This document shows, one piece after another, positions 1 through 11,720 of a DNA stretch of 64,000 nt. Position 1 is the first letter of the stretch. The number at the start of each line of letters is the position of its first letter. The stretch is from Triplophysa rosa (lineage: Eukaryota; Chordata; Actinopteri; Cypriniformes; Nemacheilidae), in contig NC_079891.1 of NCBI RefSeq assembly GCF_024868665.1, forward strand, positions 22,854,103-22,918,102. The letters run 5' to 3'. Below the pieces are notes generated by a model. The model saw only the letters and a list, made by a program, of their open reading frames with translations. It did not search any database and had not been told where the DNA came from. The position numbers were made by a program, and so were the translations under genes.

Positions 1-204
1 AGTACATTCCTCAATATTTTTAAGGGCTTATTTTGGTTTATGGAGTGTCCGACAACAAGTTTATGTACATACATGATGTAAAAATACTATTATTTCGTAA
101 TAATAAGCAGTTTTTATTACCTTACTTCTTGACTGACTCTCAAATGATTCGTTCCGCGATTCATCTGTGTAATCTCCGCCTTTCCGCCAGCGTAGTCTGA
201 TCTG

Positions 205-290
205 ATTGGTCAGATAGTGTAGTCTGCTGTGATTGGTCAGATGGTCTAGTCTGCTGTGATTGGTCAAATGGTCTAGTCTGCTGTGATTGG
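205..290 (+). promoter_or_regulatory. Four-copy tandem CCAAT-box array (27-bp period)
   Basis: ATTGG (an inverted CCAAT box) occurs at 205-209, 232-236, 259-263 and 286-290, exactly 27 bp apart, inside a tandem repeat whose unit contains TCTGCTGTGATTGGTCA. NF-Y binds CCAAT boxes. The array ends about 100 bp before the ATG of the short exon at 387, so it is probably that exon's promoter. The spacing and motif are seen directly; promoter function is inferred. Confidence 0.5.
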
Positions 291-386
291 TCAAACGCGT
301 TCAGCATGTGTCGCAAATGGACCGCCTATCATTACTGCTGTATTACGGTTTGCAGGTGGTTGGATATTAACAGTGTATAGAGAGAG

Positions 387-459
387 ATGGCGTCGATTTT
401 ACCTTACCAGTTCGAGCCCGAGTCTGACGAATCATTCTTTAATCCTTATACAGATGCCA
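387..459 (+). CDS. First coding exon, P2X7-C-terminal-like multi-copy fish gene (fragment)
   Basis: The exon opens ATGGCGTCG, encodes MASILPYQFEPESDES plus about eight more residues, and meets a good donor (CCA|GTAAGA) at 460. The LPYQFEP start resembles the N-terminus of the many fish proteins related to the intracellular C-terminal domain of P2X purinoceptor 7; this is a recollection of the family, not a search result. No downstream exon was recognised before the THAP exon on the opposite strand at 763-1038. It is therefore a solitary first exon or a pseudogene fragment. The upstream CCAAT array supports a real promoter-exon unit. Confidence 0.35.
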
Positions 460-762
460 GTAAGAAAAAGGACTGTTTTAGACACTTCTCTTGTAACAGT
501 TAGTTATCACGGCATACAGTGTACGGTGTTCGTATCTTCAGATGTTATTATAACTATAGTACACCACGCAGTTCTTGAAATAAAGACTTTGCGAGTTAAT
601 ATGGTTGAACACTTACATTAGCGCAACGAGTTTATAGCTAACGTTAGGTAAACAAACAGTAACAACCCCAAAAATAACGGTAACGTTAGCTAAACACAGA
701 CATGAGATAACGTCACACAAATTTAATTTTAAGTAAAGACAAAAATAAAGAGTCACACTTAC

Positions 763-1038
763 AGGTTGTGATTCGGTGGAGCTTACAGGTCCAAATAAAG
801 TTGGTATTGCAACATCTTTTAAGGAAAGACGTTTAATGTATCCTGCAGTAAAGGCGCCAAGATTGATGAAGCAATCTTCGGTAAAATGACGCGCGCAAAG
901 TAAAACGTTCGGTTTATACTCCTTTGGTGTCGTTTGAAAAATAAATAGTAACCATTTTTTCCTCAGAAGTTCTTCCTTTGGTAGTGAAAATAAGACTGAC
1001 TTAGTTTCACTACATAGAACACAGCTTCTCTTAGACAT
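763..1038 (-). CDS. THAP zinc-finger first exon (partial gene)
   Basis: An open exon of 92 codons runs from ATG (1038-1036) to a strong donor CAACCT|GTAAGTGTG at 762. It encodes a THAP-type C2CH zinc finger: Cys6 and Cys9, then Cys48 and His51 (CX2CX38CX2H), with the conserved Trp29 and an AIPTLF box near the end matching the family's AVPTIF motif. THAP domains bind DNA and occur in cell-cycle regulators and in P-element-like transposases and their domesticated relatives. No second exon is visible between 762 and 1, so the gene either continues beyond the left edge or is a fragment. A neighbouring + strand exon at 387-459 faces it. The domain assignment is firm; which THAP gene this is remains unknown. 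Confidence 0.6.
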
Positions 1039-1047
1039 GATGCACAC

Positions 1048-3447
1048 GTCACGAACGAGCTAGTACAGTGTTTGGGGAGGAGAGAGTTAAGTTTTCGCAG
1101 TCAGTAGGCGGGGATTTTTCTAGTGACGTAGGTACATTGTGGTTAAAGATTCGGACAGGTCATGGCTTGTTCGCGTGATTCAGAGTCGATTACCTTTTTT
1201 ATAAGCTAATAACTTTGTTATTCGTTCACCTTCGGATTTACAACTTGGCAGATTGCTTACATTCAAACACGGCAAAATTAAACACTTCATGAAATGTATT
1301 TTTTATGATCTCGAGGAATGTACTCTTTAAGAACATCTAAGTGCACTCAACTATTTTGACACACCATGAATATGAACTAATATGTGCTTTTAATGAACTA
1401 TTTATGTATTAAACAGAAAGTATTTACCACTTGAAGTACAGTAGCCTGCACTTGGACCCATCTTTTATATACTGTATTCAAGTGTATTTCAAGTGGTAAC
1501 TAAATACCTTATTTAATACAGAGATAGTGTATTAAAAGCATACTTTAGTTCATATTCATGGTGTTTCTTTTGGATGTTTTTAAATGTAATTAATTTATAA
1601 TTAATCCTAATGTTTACTTATCTAAACTCTTCCATTAAAAGCACTTTAGTTTATAGTGAATTTAAGTCCACGTTAAAGTAAGTCCTCTGCCATCACCAGT
1701 GGTGTGCAGCATCTGTAATGCAACAACAGCCGTAATGCACCAGAACAGTCTTGACACACTTTCTATCAGCGGACAGGAGAGTACAGTGATGTAGCGTGTC
1801 CATCTGTACAGAGGATTATTATGAGGCCAATGGAGAATATCTGGCTGGTGCAACAGGGTTCATACCAGCTATTTTTACGAAAACACCTTTTTATGAACCT
1901 ATAGAGACCAGATATCAATTTAACATCTCATGTAGGTGCAGGCCCAGTAACCTGGATTTGCCTTCATTGCCTATATCTGAGGATTATATTTCTAAAGTGG
2001 TCATTCAATGCAAATTTGCTTCTGCATTAATTCAATAACATAAGACGTTATTTACAAAACCAGTCCTTCTTTTTTGGGGGGATCTTTACTTCAGGTGAAA
2101 TGGAATAGAAATAATTTGTTAAGTGCATCCAATAAATCAACCACCATAGTATTTGGTTGCACACAACAATTATGTTCCCAAGAGCCGTCAATTTATTTCC
2201 ATCATAATTGACACGCCGTCATGCAAGCAGTCACGTAAGTCAAAGATAAGCAGCAAGATGTTGATGTTAGTTTGGAGACCACAGGGAAAACAGACAGAAT
2301 AATTCCAGTGCAAATCCTGGCTCTCGGCCAACTTTTGATGCACCTCACGCTCTGCCCCCCCCACCAGCGGAGAGAGAGTCATTGTCTGCGTCTCGGTACC
2401 CCCAGGACGCCCTCTCATTCAGAGCAGCTGTTGTCTGAGAGCTCGAGGCAGCTCTCTGACACTCTGTCAGATTCTTCTCTCGCAACCACTCTTCTGCATG
2501 CCAAACAGCCAGCGTCTCCGCTTGTTCTCATGTAAGTGCATTAATTAACAGCACCAATCTTCAATTAAATCACCATTAAAGTGCATCGGAGGCATAAAAT
2601 TGTGTCATTTTGTCGATAACATTTACATTTTGACAGGTGGGGGCATTGTATAAACAGAAGATGCACGATGACCCCGGTTGTTTGATCTGTCAACTCGTAT
2701 CAGGTGTGTGAAATCAAAAAATGTGAACTGTTTTATAGCTAACACACACAGATTTGTTATTATTCAGGAAGCAGGGCTGCCTTCTTTCATTGTCAGTTAT
2801 GTCACCTTTTAGCAGATAGGAGTGGACATCATGTCCTTGAGCCTTATACCAAAGCCGCAGTCGAAAAAAAAAGAAACCTATTACACCTCGAGAAGACCGC
2901 CCGCTCCCTCAGTAAACAACATAATATTCCAAAGCTCATGAGAGGGTCTTACTGATCAGCCTACGTATATTCCCTCATACCATCTGCAGCATCTTCACCT
3001 ACAGCAAAGAGGTAACAAAGTCCACACAGGTGATTAAAAATATTTAATTTGACAGTAGGAATCACAGACATTATCAGGTCATCATATCCAACAGTATCTC
3101 CTCCGTTTCTGTAAAACTCCATTAGTCCTGATCACATCCAGTCTCTCTAAGCAGTCACATAAGCCTTTGTGTGTATGCACAAGAGCGAACAGCATAAATC
3201 TCATACTGCTAAGCAAACTTTGGTTTATGTCACGGATTCCAGAAGGTATAGTTTGGTTGGCATTGTTACAATTCAATTAATGGTACATTTCAAAACAGAA
3301 GAGGCTCGGTTAACATGTTTTTTTGCTATCAACACAGTGTCTAAACTCTTTATATGTGAGCAATGATCAAACCTGGTTGATATCAGATAAGAAACTTGTC
3401 CTCAGTTGTGTAAATGCATTTGCAAGATTTTAAAAGGAAAGACTACT
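1048..3447. other. Gene-poor AT-rich spacer
   Basis: No exon with convincing splice sites or a recognisable protein was found. An open stretch at 2188-2535 reads in both orientations but resembles no family I know. It is more GC-rich than its surroundings and could be a conserved non-coding element. Confidence 0.4.
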
Positions 3448-3689
3448 ACTACAGTGTATATACTGTATGTATAGGAAATATTTACATTTATTTATATTTA
3501 CCAATAATTTAAATTATATATAAATGTTTCTTCATTTTTGTATTTTATATTTTTCTTAAATATATGCATGTATGTGAATGTGTTTATAAATACAAAATTA
3601 TGATGCACTGTACACAGACAAATATTATGTAAACAAACTTTTCTGGATTTCTGGATGCGATTAATAGCGATTAATCGTTTGACAGCCCT
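3448..3689 (-). mobile_element. hAT-like non-autonomous transposon end
   Basis: The segment ends GCGATTAATAGCGATTAATC ... TTTGACAGCCCTA at 3689. On the minus strand this is the TAGGGCTGTCAAACGATTAATCGC type of terminus common in cyprinid genomes. The AT-rich body with long runs of ATATAAAT lies to its left. Only one terminus is clear, so the copy is truncated or decayed. Confidence 0.6.
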
Positions 3690-4539
3690 ACAAAAAAGAT
3701 ATTAAAACATTTTTGTTTCCAAGAAAGTCGTTGGAAATCTCACCATTATCATTCTAACTAAGCAGGAGATCATAGTCAGATTTCGAGGCTGAAACAAGAT
3801 AAATATTTAAAGCACTCTGTATACGGTTTACTTTTAGCAAAGACTTCTGCAGTCTGGGGTAAAAAAACAAACAACTGTGCCATAGTACAGCTCAGAACCT
3901 CTTGGGATTTTGCAGAAGTCAGTATTCATCATGTACTGTGGGACAATGTTATACTGTATAAAACATTGTTTGCCAAGTGATGCCATCTGTTTCTATCTGA
4001 ATATACTTGTGGTGTCATATTCATTAAGATAGGAGTAGAGAAATTGCCATTAAGTTACATTGTGTACCAAGCAGAAGAGATGTGATTGCATAGCAATTTC
4101 ACAGAGGACTTCACATTATAAATAATACACTTCAGGTAGGATTAGACAATTTGGAATAAGAGGGGGAAAGTTAAAGAATTTACAAAGACAAAGGGCATAA
4201 TTTGGAAGTGAGTAGACTGAAAATGAGAGCAACTCGGTACTAATGTATTCAGTTATCCTGGGGACATGATGGCATCATTAACAATTTGCAACCAAATACA
4301 TTTTAAGGTTGCATCTCATCCGACTCTCTAGCTCTTTATGAATCTGTGTATTGTGAGCACAAATTTGGGCGCTGATTCACTGAATTAGGACACTAATGAT
4401 TCAATTACCTGAAACACAAATACAATGTCACAGGTTAAAAATGCAGCTGTTATTGTGCTGTATAAAAATTTGTTTTAAATTTTTTTTTTTGTAGATGTTA
4501 CAAAGGGCAGTGCTATTTTGAAACACATATAGGCCACTC

Positions 4540-4712
4540 ACAATAAAAAAAAGTACATTTAAAAAATATCTTCATGGAACATGATCTTTACTTTACTTTT
4601 GGCATAAAAGAAAAAGCGATAATTTTGACCCATACAATGTATTTTTGACTATTACTACAAATGTTCTCGTGCTACTTAAGACTGGTTTTGTGATTCGGGG
4701 TCACATATAAAA
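4540..4712. mobile_element. MITE fragment ending in GGGGTCACATA
   Basis: The stretch from about 4540 to the GGGGTCACATA terminus near 4707 (CCATACAATGTATTTTTGAC, then GTGCTACTTAAGACTGGTTT) matches the end of a repeat I recognise from zebrafish-like genomes. A related palindromic MITE with TGACCCTG ends lies at 52988-53219. The opposite end was not located, so length is approximate. Confidence 0.45.
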
Positions 4713-5309
4713 CACATGACAGCATTTCCTAAGTGAATATACTGTGGCGAGAAAGCAATGCTATAATAATGATGTTTATGGTGCATTTTGGGGAGTTTCT
4801 ATGGAAGGGAAGTTTGCATTGGATTAATTTTGAGAATAGGATTGCGGAAGAAGAAAGCAAGAATTTAACCCCAAATGCTGTGTATGATCAGGCTGTGTAC
4901 AATCTGTTGTTACATTAAGAAACTACAATTTCTTCCTGATATGACCCTTAAGACATAAACTCTATGTTACTGTATGACACACATTTGTAGGTTATCTGAC
5001 AAAAATTTTTTATAGTGCAGCGTGTTTTTTCTGTGACATTTTTCAATTTTAAAGAATTTGTGCTACACTAAAGGTCAAATCCAGGCTTGAGATAAGGGGA
5101 TGTCACACATTTTTGTATTAAGCAGACTTTTAGACAGGAGCTCCTGTGTAAATTCTATTAGCATGCCACAGGGGACAAGAACACTCCAGATTTCATTTTA
5201 AGACCAAAGATTGCACTAGATAGGAGAAGCAGTATAGTATCAATCATAACCAATGATGTGACTGAATATAGAGCTGCAGCAAGATGGCACTAAGTAGACC
5301 AAAAAAATG

Positions 5310-5520
5310 ATGGGTTAATTTCTACCCAGCGTTGGGTTAAAAAGAGACGAACCAAACCGTTGAGTTAAAATTAACCAAAAAAATGTTTAAATTTGACCCA
5401 ACAGTGGGTTTAAAAAAACCCAGCAGGTTAATTTCCAAAACCTAACTGGTTGAGTCGTGACACCAACACTGAGGTGACACCAACCCAGCGAGTGTGGTGT
5501 TAAAAGAAACCAAGGAATTT
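5310..5520. repeat. GTTGGGTT / AACCCAAC inverted-repeat element
   Basis: The region is dense in GGGTTAA, ACCCAGC, GTTGGGTT and the complements TTAACC and AACCCAG, giving a foldback structure typical of small fish MITEs. It carries no coding sequence. Borders are approximate. Confidence 0.45.
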
Positions 5521-5550
5521 GGGGAAAAGATGCTAGTTCACAAAACACAA

Positions 5551-5890
5551 AGTGTGTGTGTGCGCGTGTGTGTGTGCGTGTGTGTGGACTTGGTTTTTAT
5601 ATGTTAGTGGGGACCTAAACCTGAATACACACCAACTCATGGGGACCCGTGTCACTGAGGGGACCAAAATTGAGGTCCCCACGGGGCACAAAAGCTTATA
5701 AATTGTACAGAACGATAATTTTTAAAAATCTAAAAATGCAAAAGGTTTTCTATGATCTTTAGGTTTAGGGGTTGGGTTAGGGGTAGGGGATAAAATATAC
5801 AGTTTGTACAGTATAAAAACCATTACGCCTATGGACTGTCCCCACGGAGATAATAAACCAGACGTGTGTGTGTGTGTGTGTGTGTGTGCA
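5551..5890. repeat. Interspersed repeat bounded by (GT)n microsatellites
   Basis: Two GT tracts (5551-5586, interrupted by CG steps, and 5863-5888) bracket about 275 bp rich in GTGGGGACC and its complement GGTCCCCAC. The core also holds a telomere-like run GGTTTAGGGGTTGGGTTAGG at about 5760-5779. This arrangement recurs in teleosts as a dispersed repeat. Short open frames across it are artefacts of the GT repeats. Confidence 0.55.
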
Positions 5891-7660
5891 GGCATCAGAC
5901 AGCAGTTAAACGGTATTTGCCTCACTAACGTGTTTTCAACCCTCTCACATATTTATGACTACAAGACAAACACATTAAGTTGCTTGCAGCTAGCGGAGCA
6001 TTACACCTCTCAACCTGACAAACATTTAGCGCACTTCATTCCACCAATTAAAGCGTGAAGTTGTTTTATGGCGGCAAAAAGATTAATTGCGCCACAGTAG
6101 CTTCCTGAATTAGATGTATGGGGGCTCTTGAAACACCTCTCACAAAGTGGTCTTTCCTAGGGATTGCCATATTAATCTCCCCCTCTTTTCATTCTATGCC
6201 AGAGAGTTCATCTGCTCTGTTCCTGCATGCCATGAATCAAGCATTTGTGACTTGCATACAGAAGAAGCATCCTCGGGCGGCTCTCTGGTGGTAATCCCTA
6301 ACAAATGCCTGTTTTATAAAGAAAATCACATTTAGCCTGATTTTTTGGATGGTTAGGACTCATGCGTCTGGAGTCGGCATTGTCTGTGGTTGGAGAGGCC
6401 GACTGGACTTCTGGGCCCTACATTTAACCTTGGGGAATTCATTAGTACGTTTAAAGAGGCAATAAAAGTGGATTGGTTCAATGTTGAAGATCTTTCAGGG
6501 AATGAGAGGTTTGGTTTATGATGCCTCCGTGGCAGCTGATCTGTTTTCCCAAATGACCTCTTTAAATGATGAATGAAATAAGGAAGTTGGATAAGAGATA
6601 ATGTTGACAGAATAGCTCCAATAAATAGAAGTAAAGATTAATCGACGTGTTGGTTCAAGATGTTCACGATCCGAGTTCATGCGCCCATGAATGACACACA
6701 AAGGAAGTACGTTTTAAATGTACTTACAAATTCAGTGTGTTGTGAGCAGTTTTGGCAATTGTTTTCTAAACCTCAAAATACACAAATATAAGCAAAAGGA
6801 AATATCAACCTTATTTAGATGCGGTCAGACTGGGAAGGACACACAATAAAAAAGGAAAGACAAAACATCACAAGAAAAATGAATCAATGCGGTCATTAGG
6901 GAGTCCGTCCTATCCTTCTCTTAAATAAATTCAAGATCACATACCATAAAATATCAATATAGACACCTCAATGAAATGCTCCGCGTGTCCATTATAAGTA
7001 TGAAATAACCAGGAGAAATTACAATGAGCAGTTTAAGGTTGCTGTTGGTAGAAGTGTAATTGCTTAAACAGTGTAACAAGCCGAAGAGCTCAATCTGGCT
7101 CCTTGTAAATAAGCTATGAGGTATGTCCTCAGGGTAACCTTGTGGGAAACAATAATGGTCATACTGTATAGACTTGTAGCTGAGAAGGATGGGACGAGTC
7201 TATTCAGACAATAGTGAGCATATAGAGGATCCTAGAGGACAATGGGTTATTGGTGAAAATTGTAAGGCCACATTATGGAGGACTGGAGTGCAATTTTCTT
7301 CTGGGCAGACAAGAAGGCATTGTTTTCTATCCCTTAGGTCAAGGTTTTAGGTTGGCTTTGTGCGTATAAAGCATCTAAAACACAATGGTGAAATGTATTC
7401 AATTAGGTGTATGACCTTACAACAGGAAGGAGTTTGGAAATTGTTTGTGTTGTTAACTTTGTCCCTTTTCTGCATTTCAATTTCTATTACAAATATTTTT
7501 GCTTATGTGTGTTGGTTTTATATTCCCTGGAAAGTGCATGAAGTATTACCATAATCACATTTACCAAGCAAAGAGACATTAAATTGATTCATTAAAATTC
7601 ACGAAAACATTTCTGAATATGTTTTTAACCTGAGGAGAGGGTATTGACAAACAGACTTGT
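5891..7660. other. Spacer without recognisable genes
   Basis: Nothing with splice signals plus protein similarity was seen. The sequence is AT-rich and unique-looking, with no obvious tandem repeats. Confidence 0.35.
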
Positions 7661-7811
7661 TTATTACATTTACGCATTTGGCAGACGCTTTTATCCAAAG
7701 CAATTTACATTGCATTGTATTATACATTTGTTTCTGACTACGTGCAATCCTCTGGGATCGAACCCATGACCTTGGCATTGATAGTGCCATGCTCTAACCA
7801 CTGAGCCACAG
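7661..7811 (-). mobile_element. tRNA-derived SINE
   Basis: Read on the minus strand, the element starts with a tRNA-like head containing an A box (TGGCTCAGTGGTTAGAGC) and a B box (GGTTCGATCCC) about 30 bp apart. It continues into the tail GCTTTGGATAAAAGCGTCTG followed by CCAAATGCGTAAATGTAA. That tail is shared by common cyprinid SINEs and is thought to be taken from a partner LINE. The head lacks a tRNA acceptor stem closing on itself and the tail follows directly, so this is a SINE and not a tRNA gene. Confidence 0.85.
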
Positions 7812-10560
7812 GAAAGCATTTTTGCGATGTATGTGTGCACGAGTACATGATTCAATATTGAACCTCAACGCATTTATAAAAAATGCATTGGTGCATATTA
7901 ATTCTAAATCAAATAGGGTGGGATAGAAGTCACCTTGTGAGGGTGACCTGCGGATAAAGATGCTGACATAAATATAACAAGCATTCCGTTAAAACGGTTT
8001 ATCAATTTTACATGACCTAATCTGTCGACAGAGTCACACAGAATCCTTTTAAAGGAAGGTAATTGAGTCTGTCTGAAAGGGAAAGTGTATTGAAGCATGT
8101 GGAGGCAGTACATACAGAAAGCAATATTTCCAGCATTCATTCAGCCAATTTTAGCTACAAAACTGTCACATTGGTGTCACACACAACATTGGTGATGTTT
8201 TTTAGCGGATCAGTCGATCCAGCAGGCATCCTATCCAAGTACATAAATAAATACATTATTTAAATACATGCAGAAATTTACATTTACTACGTTTACTATA
8301 ATGGGTTTATTCTTTATAAGCCACGGAGGCCATATCAAAATCTCAATTTGAAGAAATACTGTAAAACCACAGCTAGATGCATGAAAACTGGATAACGTCA
8401 GGGCAAAAAAAAGAGCAAGTTTGTTTTCTATTCCTCTAAACACGTTTTGGACATACAATAAAAAAAATTGTAAATATGCTCAGTTGTTTAACAATTTATG
8501 TATTTTTACATTTTTCTAGCCTGGGGTTATGGTGATGCGGTCAGGGATTTTTTTTTAAAGTAACATTCTTTTCTTTAATTCCCATAGGTGAGCAAAGACA
8601 TCACCACTTTCACTACACAAGATACTTGGTAGAAACTGCCATCAGATTTGGAAAACCTTAGAAACGTGTGCAGAATGTAAATTTCCTCCTTACTCTGGAG
8701 TACAGAGCCAAATAGAGGATTTGTGCGAATGATGTCTGTGCAAGAAAAAACATGCAGAATTAAAGATCCACAGGAGCGGCTTTTCCTGAAATTTTTGGAA
8801 TGTAATTTGATTTTATGTCCTTATTTTTCCTGTGGTAGTGCACATCAACTTTAGTTAAGTGCAAAGACAAGTATGGACACAGAGTTAAATGTCTAGATGG
8901 GACAACAACAAGTATTTAGAGCTGCTTCCAAAACTTCAATTTGCTGATGTGTTTTCATTAGTATCCTTTTTAGAAAGATATACAATTATAATGTTAATTG
9001 TATAACTCAATTTAAAGTTTGTCAGGCGGGTTTTAAGAAGTTTGATTTCTAAACACAGTTAAGTTTTAGTGATCAATTAAACTACAGTGATTTTGTATTT
9101 ATACTTCTATATTTGTATCTTATAATTTTGCAATCCATAAAACTTATATATTTATATTATTGAAATATATCAAATTTACAACATTTGCTCCTTTAAATGC
9201 AATAAATATGTATTATTTGTGTTTCTGATCAGCTTAAAATTCTTATCAAGCTTTTTTGTACATAGTATATGGATAACAATGATTTATCAATATAAATATC
9301 AGTGTTGCACTGACTTGTTCAGGATCCATAAATGCTACATGTAATGTACGTGAAGTTGAACACTCAAGAATTACACTTCTCCATTTGTCATATTGTCTCA
9401 AATAATCAGTTACAGGGTCAAACTTCAGTTGTCCTTTCCATGTAAAACAGTATCTCTCTGCACAAATCGGCAGTCACTTCCCTTAATTGCTATTAGCAGA
9501 CAGATAGGACGAAATGGAAGGAGGCTGATACAATTATTGTGTGATTCCGAGTATCTCTAGTCTGTCGGCCTTCAATGTTTACAGGTCAAAATGTCTTGCA
9601 TGTGTACACACATGCACATACATCCAAGAGATTGGAGGTTATTATTTTATTATCATGTGAACACACACACACACAAAAGATGTTGGAAAACAAGATGTCT
9701 TCATTGATGTCCAGTGTGGTACGTGCTGTGCCTGGCTGGTAGAGCTTTCGAACAGTTCAATTTTAACATTAATTGAACTGAGAGGCAGTGAGAGCTTTTA
9801 GAGCAAGGTATGTCATGCTGTCCCGATAGGACGCCAGAAGAGAGCAGGATGAGAGAATTGCTTGGTTCATTTGTGGAGGACACTGTGTCATATATCACAA
9901 ATGCCACACTGAGCATACTGAATCTACATACACCATATAAACAACCAGTTGCTTATTCATTGCAGATTTATTATAACATTGTTCGTTCCACAAGCACATG
10001 AATGTAAAAATAACCTGCACACTAGTTACCTTGATGGGCTGTTTCTATCTGATCTATATCATAATTTCAGTTTTGTTGCGTATACTAATGTATTTGGGTT
10101 TCATTGATTTTAAATTCAGTTTTAGTACATACATTTACATAAAGCTGTTTTTTAGTGCAGATCAATATCACATATTACAAAACAAACATTTACTAACAGA
10201 AAATTTGTCATTTTGTTACCCTACCCTTCTCAAAATATCTTCTTTTGTGTTCTACAGAAGAAAGACTCATACACAGCAAGTTCGATCATAGAGTTTTTAT
10301 TGTAAATAAAGCTTACATTTATTTCTAACAAGTTATTAACCAACTAGACATTAGCTGGGTAGAAATAAAAAAAGAAGTAATAAAAAACAAACTCCAAATC
10401 TACCTAACAATGAACTGTGAAATGAATTAAATAACTTCTATATATTCATTTCTATATAGCTATTGAGGAAATTAGAGTAAGATGTATTCCCAAATCAGTA
10501 AAAATATTTTGAAAATAACACTTTTTTTTAAATCAAACTAAATAAATTATCGACTCAGTG
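7812..10560. other. Gene-poor spacer
   Basis: AT-rich sequence with only short random open frames. A short (CA) run lies at about 9662-9675. No exon, RNA gene or intact transposon was recognised. Confidence 0.35.
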
Positions 10561-10838
10561 TTAAAGATTGGTTAGACCATGCAGGGGCGGAGCTACGGGT
10601 GGGATTGACTACACCCAGATTGACAGCTGGCCCACCCAGTCAGAGCCAAGAAATTTATTTTTTATATTATTAAATATTAATTTTAAGCTTAATTCTAAAT
10701 TTGAATTGTATAAATTAAATAAAAACATTTGAATTGTTTGTTTATTAATAATAATATCCAAATATTATTAAGAATGTGCTCACGTAAAGTCAGTTACGTT
10801 ACGGCACGGCCGTTACGCTGCGCGCCAATACGCCCTTG

Positions 10839-11355
10839 TCACATGACGTCACACATCTTCCGTTCTGCCGCGAAGCAGTGTATCATTACTTCCGCTAGAA
10901 CTCCAGTTCATAAGGTGGCGGTAATGCACCTATAAGCTGATCTGCCAACCGCCAGTAAAACTCAAGAAGAAGAAGTTACTTCCGCTAGCGCCTCAGAATG
11001 GAGTTTACCAAGTGGCTTGCACATCTGCCACAAATACGTCTAGATGATGTACAATGTCTTGCAGACAAATTTTCGCTAACGACAAGATCAAAGCTAGAGA
11101 AAGGATACAAATTCTTCGTTGAACAGTACCTGTTTGATTATGAAGGTAAGTGTTTTGTTTTCTTTTTGTGTTAGCGAAGGTGCTAGGATAAGTACTTGAA
11201 TACGTGTTCTGTCAGTTTTTTTCTCACTGTTGTTAAATTCCAGCGCGACGGCAAAACGGAAGTTCTTCTTCTTCTTCTTCTTCTTGTTTGTTGCAAGACG
11301 GATGTTATGATACACTGCTTTGCAAAAAGGCGGAAGTTAAGTGACGTCATTGTGA
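10839..11355. repeat. Inverted promoter-like modules flanking a small exon
   Basis: The left module (10839-10985) and the reverse complement of the right module (11240-11355) share the same ordered blocks: TGACGTCAC, a CTTCCG box, AAGCAGTGTATCAT, another TTCCG box, an AAGAAGAAG run and a final ACTTCCG. They face each other across the exon at 10998-11145. A related sequence (CTTCTTC ... GGCATACCGCCACC) lies at 26276-26346. TGACGTCA is the CREB/ATF site and CTTCCG an ETS-type core, so each arm looks like a small promoter. The arrangement suggests a dispersed repeat family carrying a promoter and first exon. Confidence 0.55.
10998..11145 (+). CDS. First exon resembling fish SWIM/YqaJ-type multi-copy proteins (fragment)
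   Basis: ATG at 10998 opens 49 codons and ends at a strong donor (GAAG|GTAAGTG, GT at 11146). The product begins MEFTKWLAHLPQIRLDDVQ and contains LEKGYKFFVEQYLFDYE. The WL-HLP / DDVQ-LAD / KLEKGYKF pattern resembles the N-terminus of multi-copy fish proteins that carry a SWIM zinc finger and a YqaJ-like nuclease domain; this is a family impression, not verified. No later exon was found before the hAT-like element at 11721. It is likely a solitary first exon carried by a repeat, or a decayed gene. Confidence 0.35.
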
Positions 11356-11720
11356 AAAGGATCATGTAAACATGGCTAAACGGCAGTTTTTCAAAAAAAC
11401 ACATCTAGACAATGACGCTGAAGAAACACACACTGAGGTACCTGGAGATTAAGGTTAAATGCACACAGCAACAACCAATGAGTCCACTGCTAATGGCAGT
11501 TTGTGCTTCAGCTTCCGCTGATATTCTCACTCAGCCTCCGAAATAGTAAATCAAAATCGTCCACAATAATTATGCCATATTTTGTAAAGCATCCAGACAT
11601 TTTCCTGAGGTGCACATCGAGTTTACTTTCACAAGAGACCTTTATAAAATTTGGAAACGCCTCCGACAGGCCTAGCTGTAACAAACGTGTCTAGTAAATC
11701 GCGCTGACTTGTGGCGCATA

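Noticed and set aside
2188..2535. Overlapping open frames on both strands with slightly higher GC
   Set aside because: No recognisable domain, no convincing splice sites and no family resemblance.
7730..7811. Possible tRNA gene
   Set aside because: A and B boxes are good, but the sequence runs straight into a SINE tail and does not form a complete cloverleaf, so it is a SINE head.
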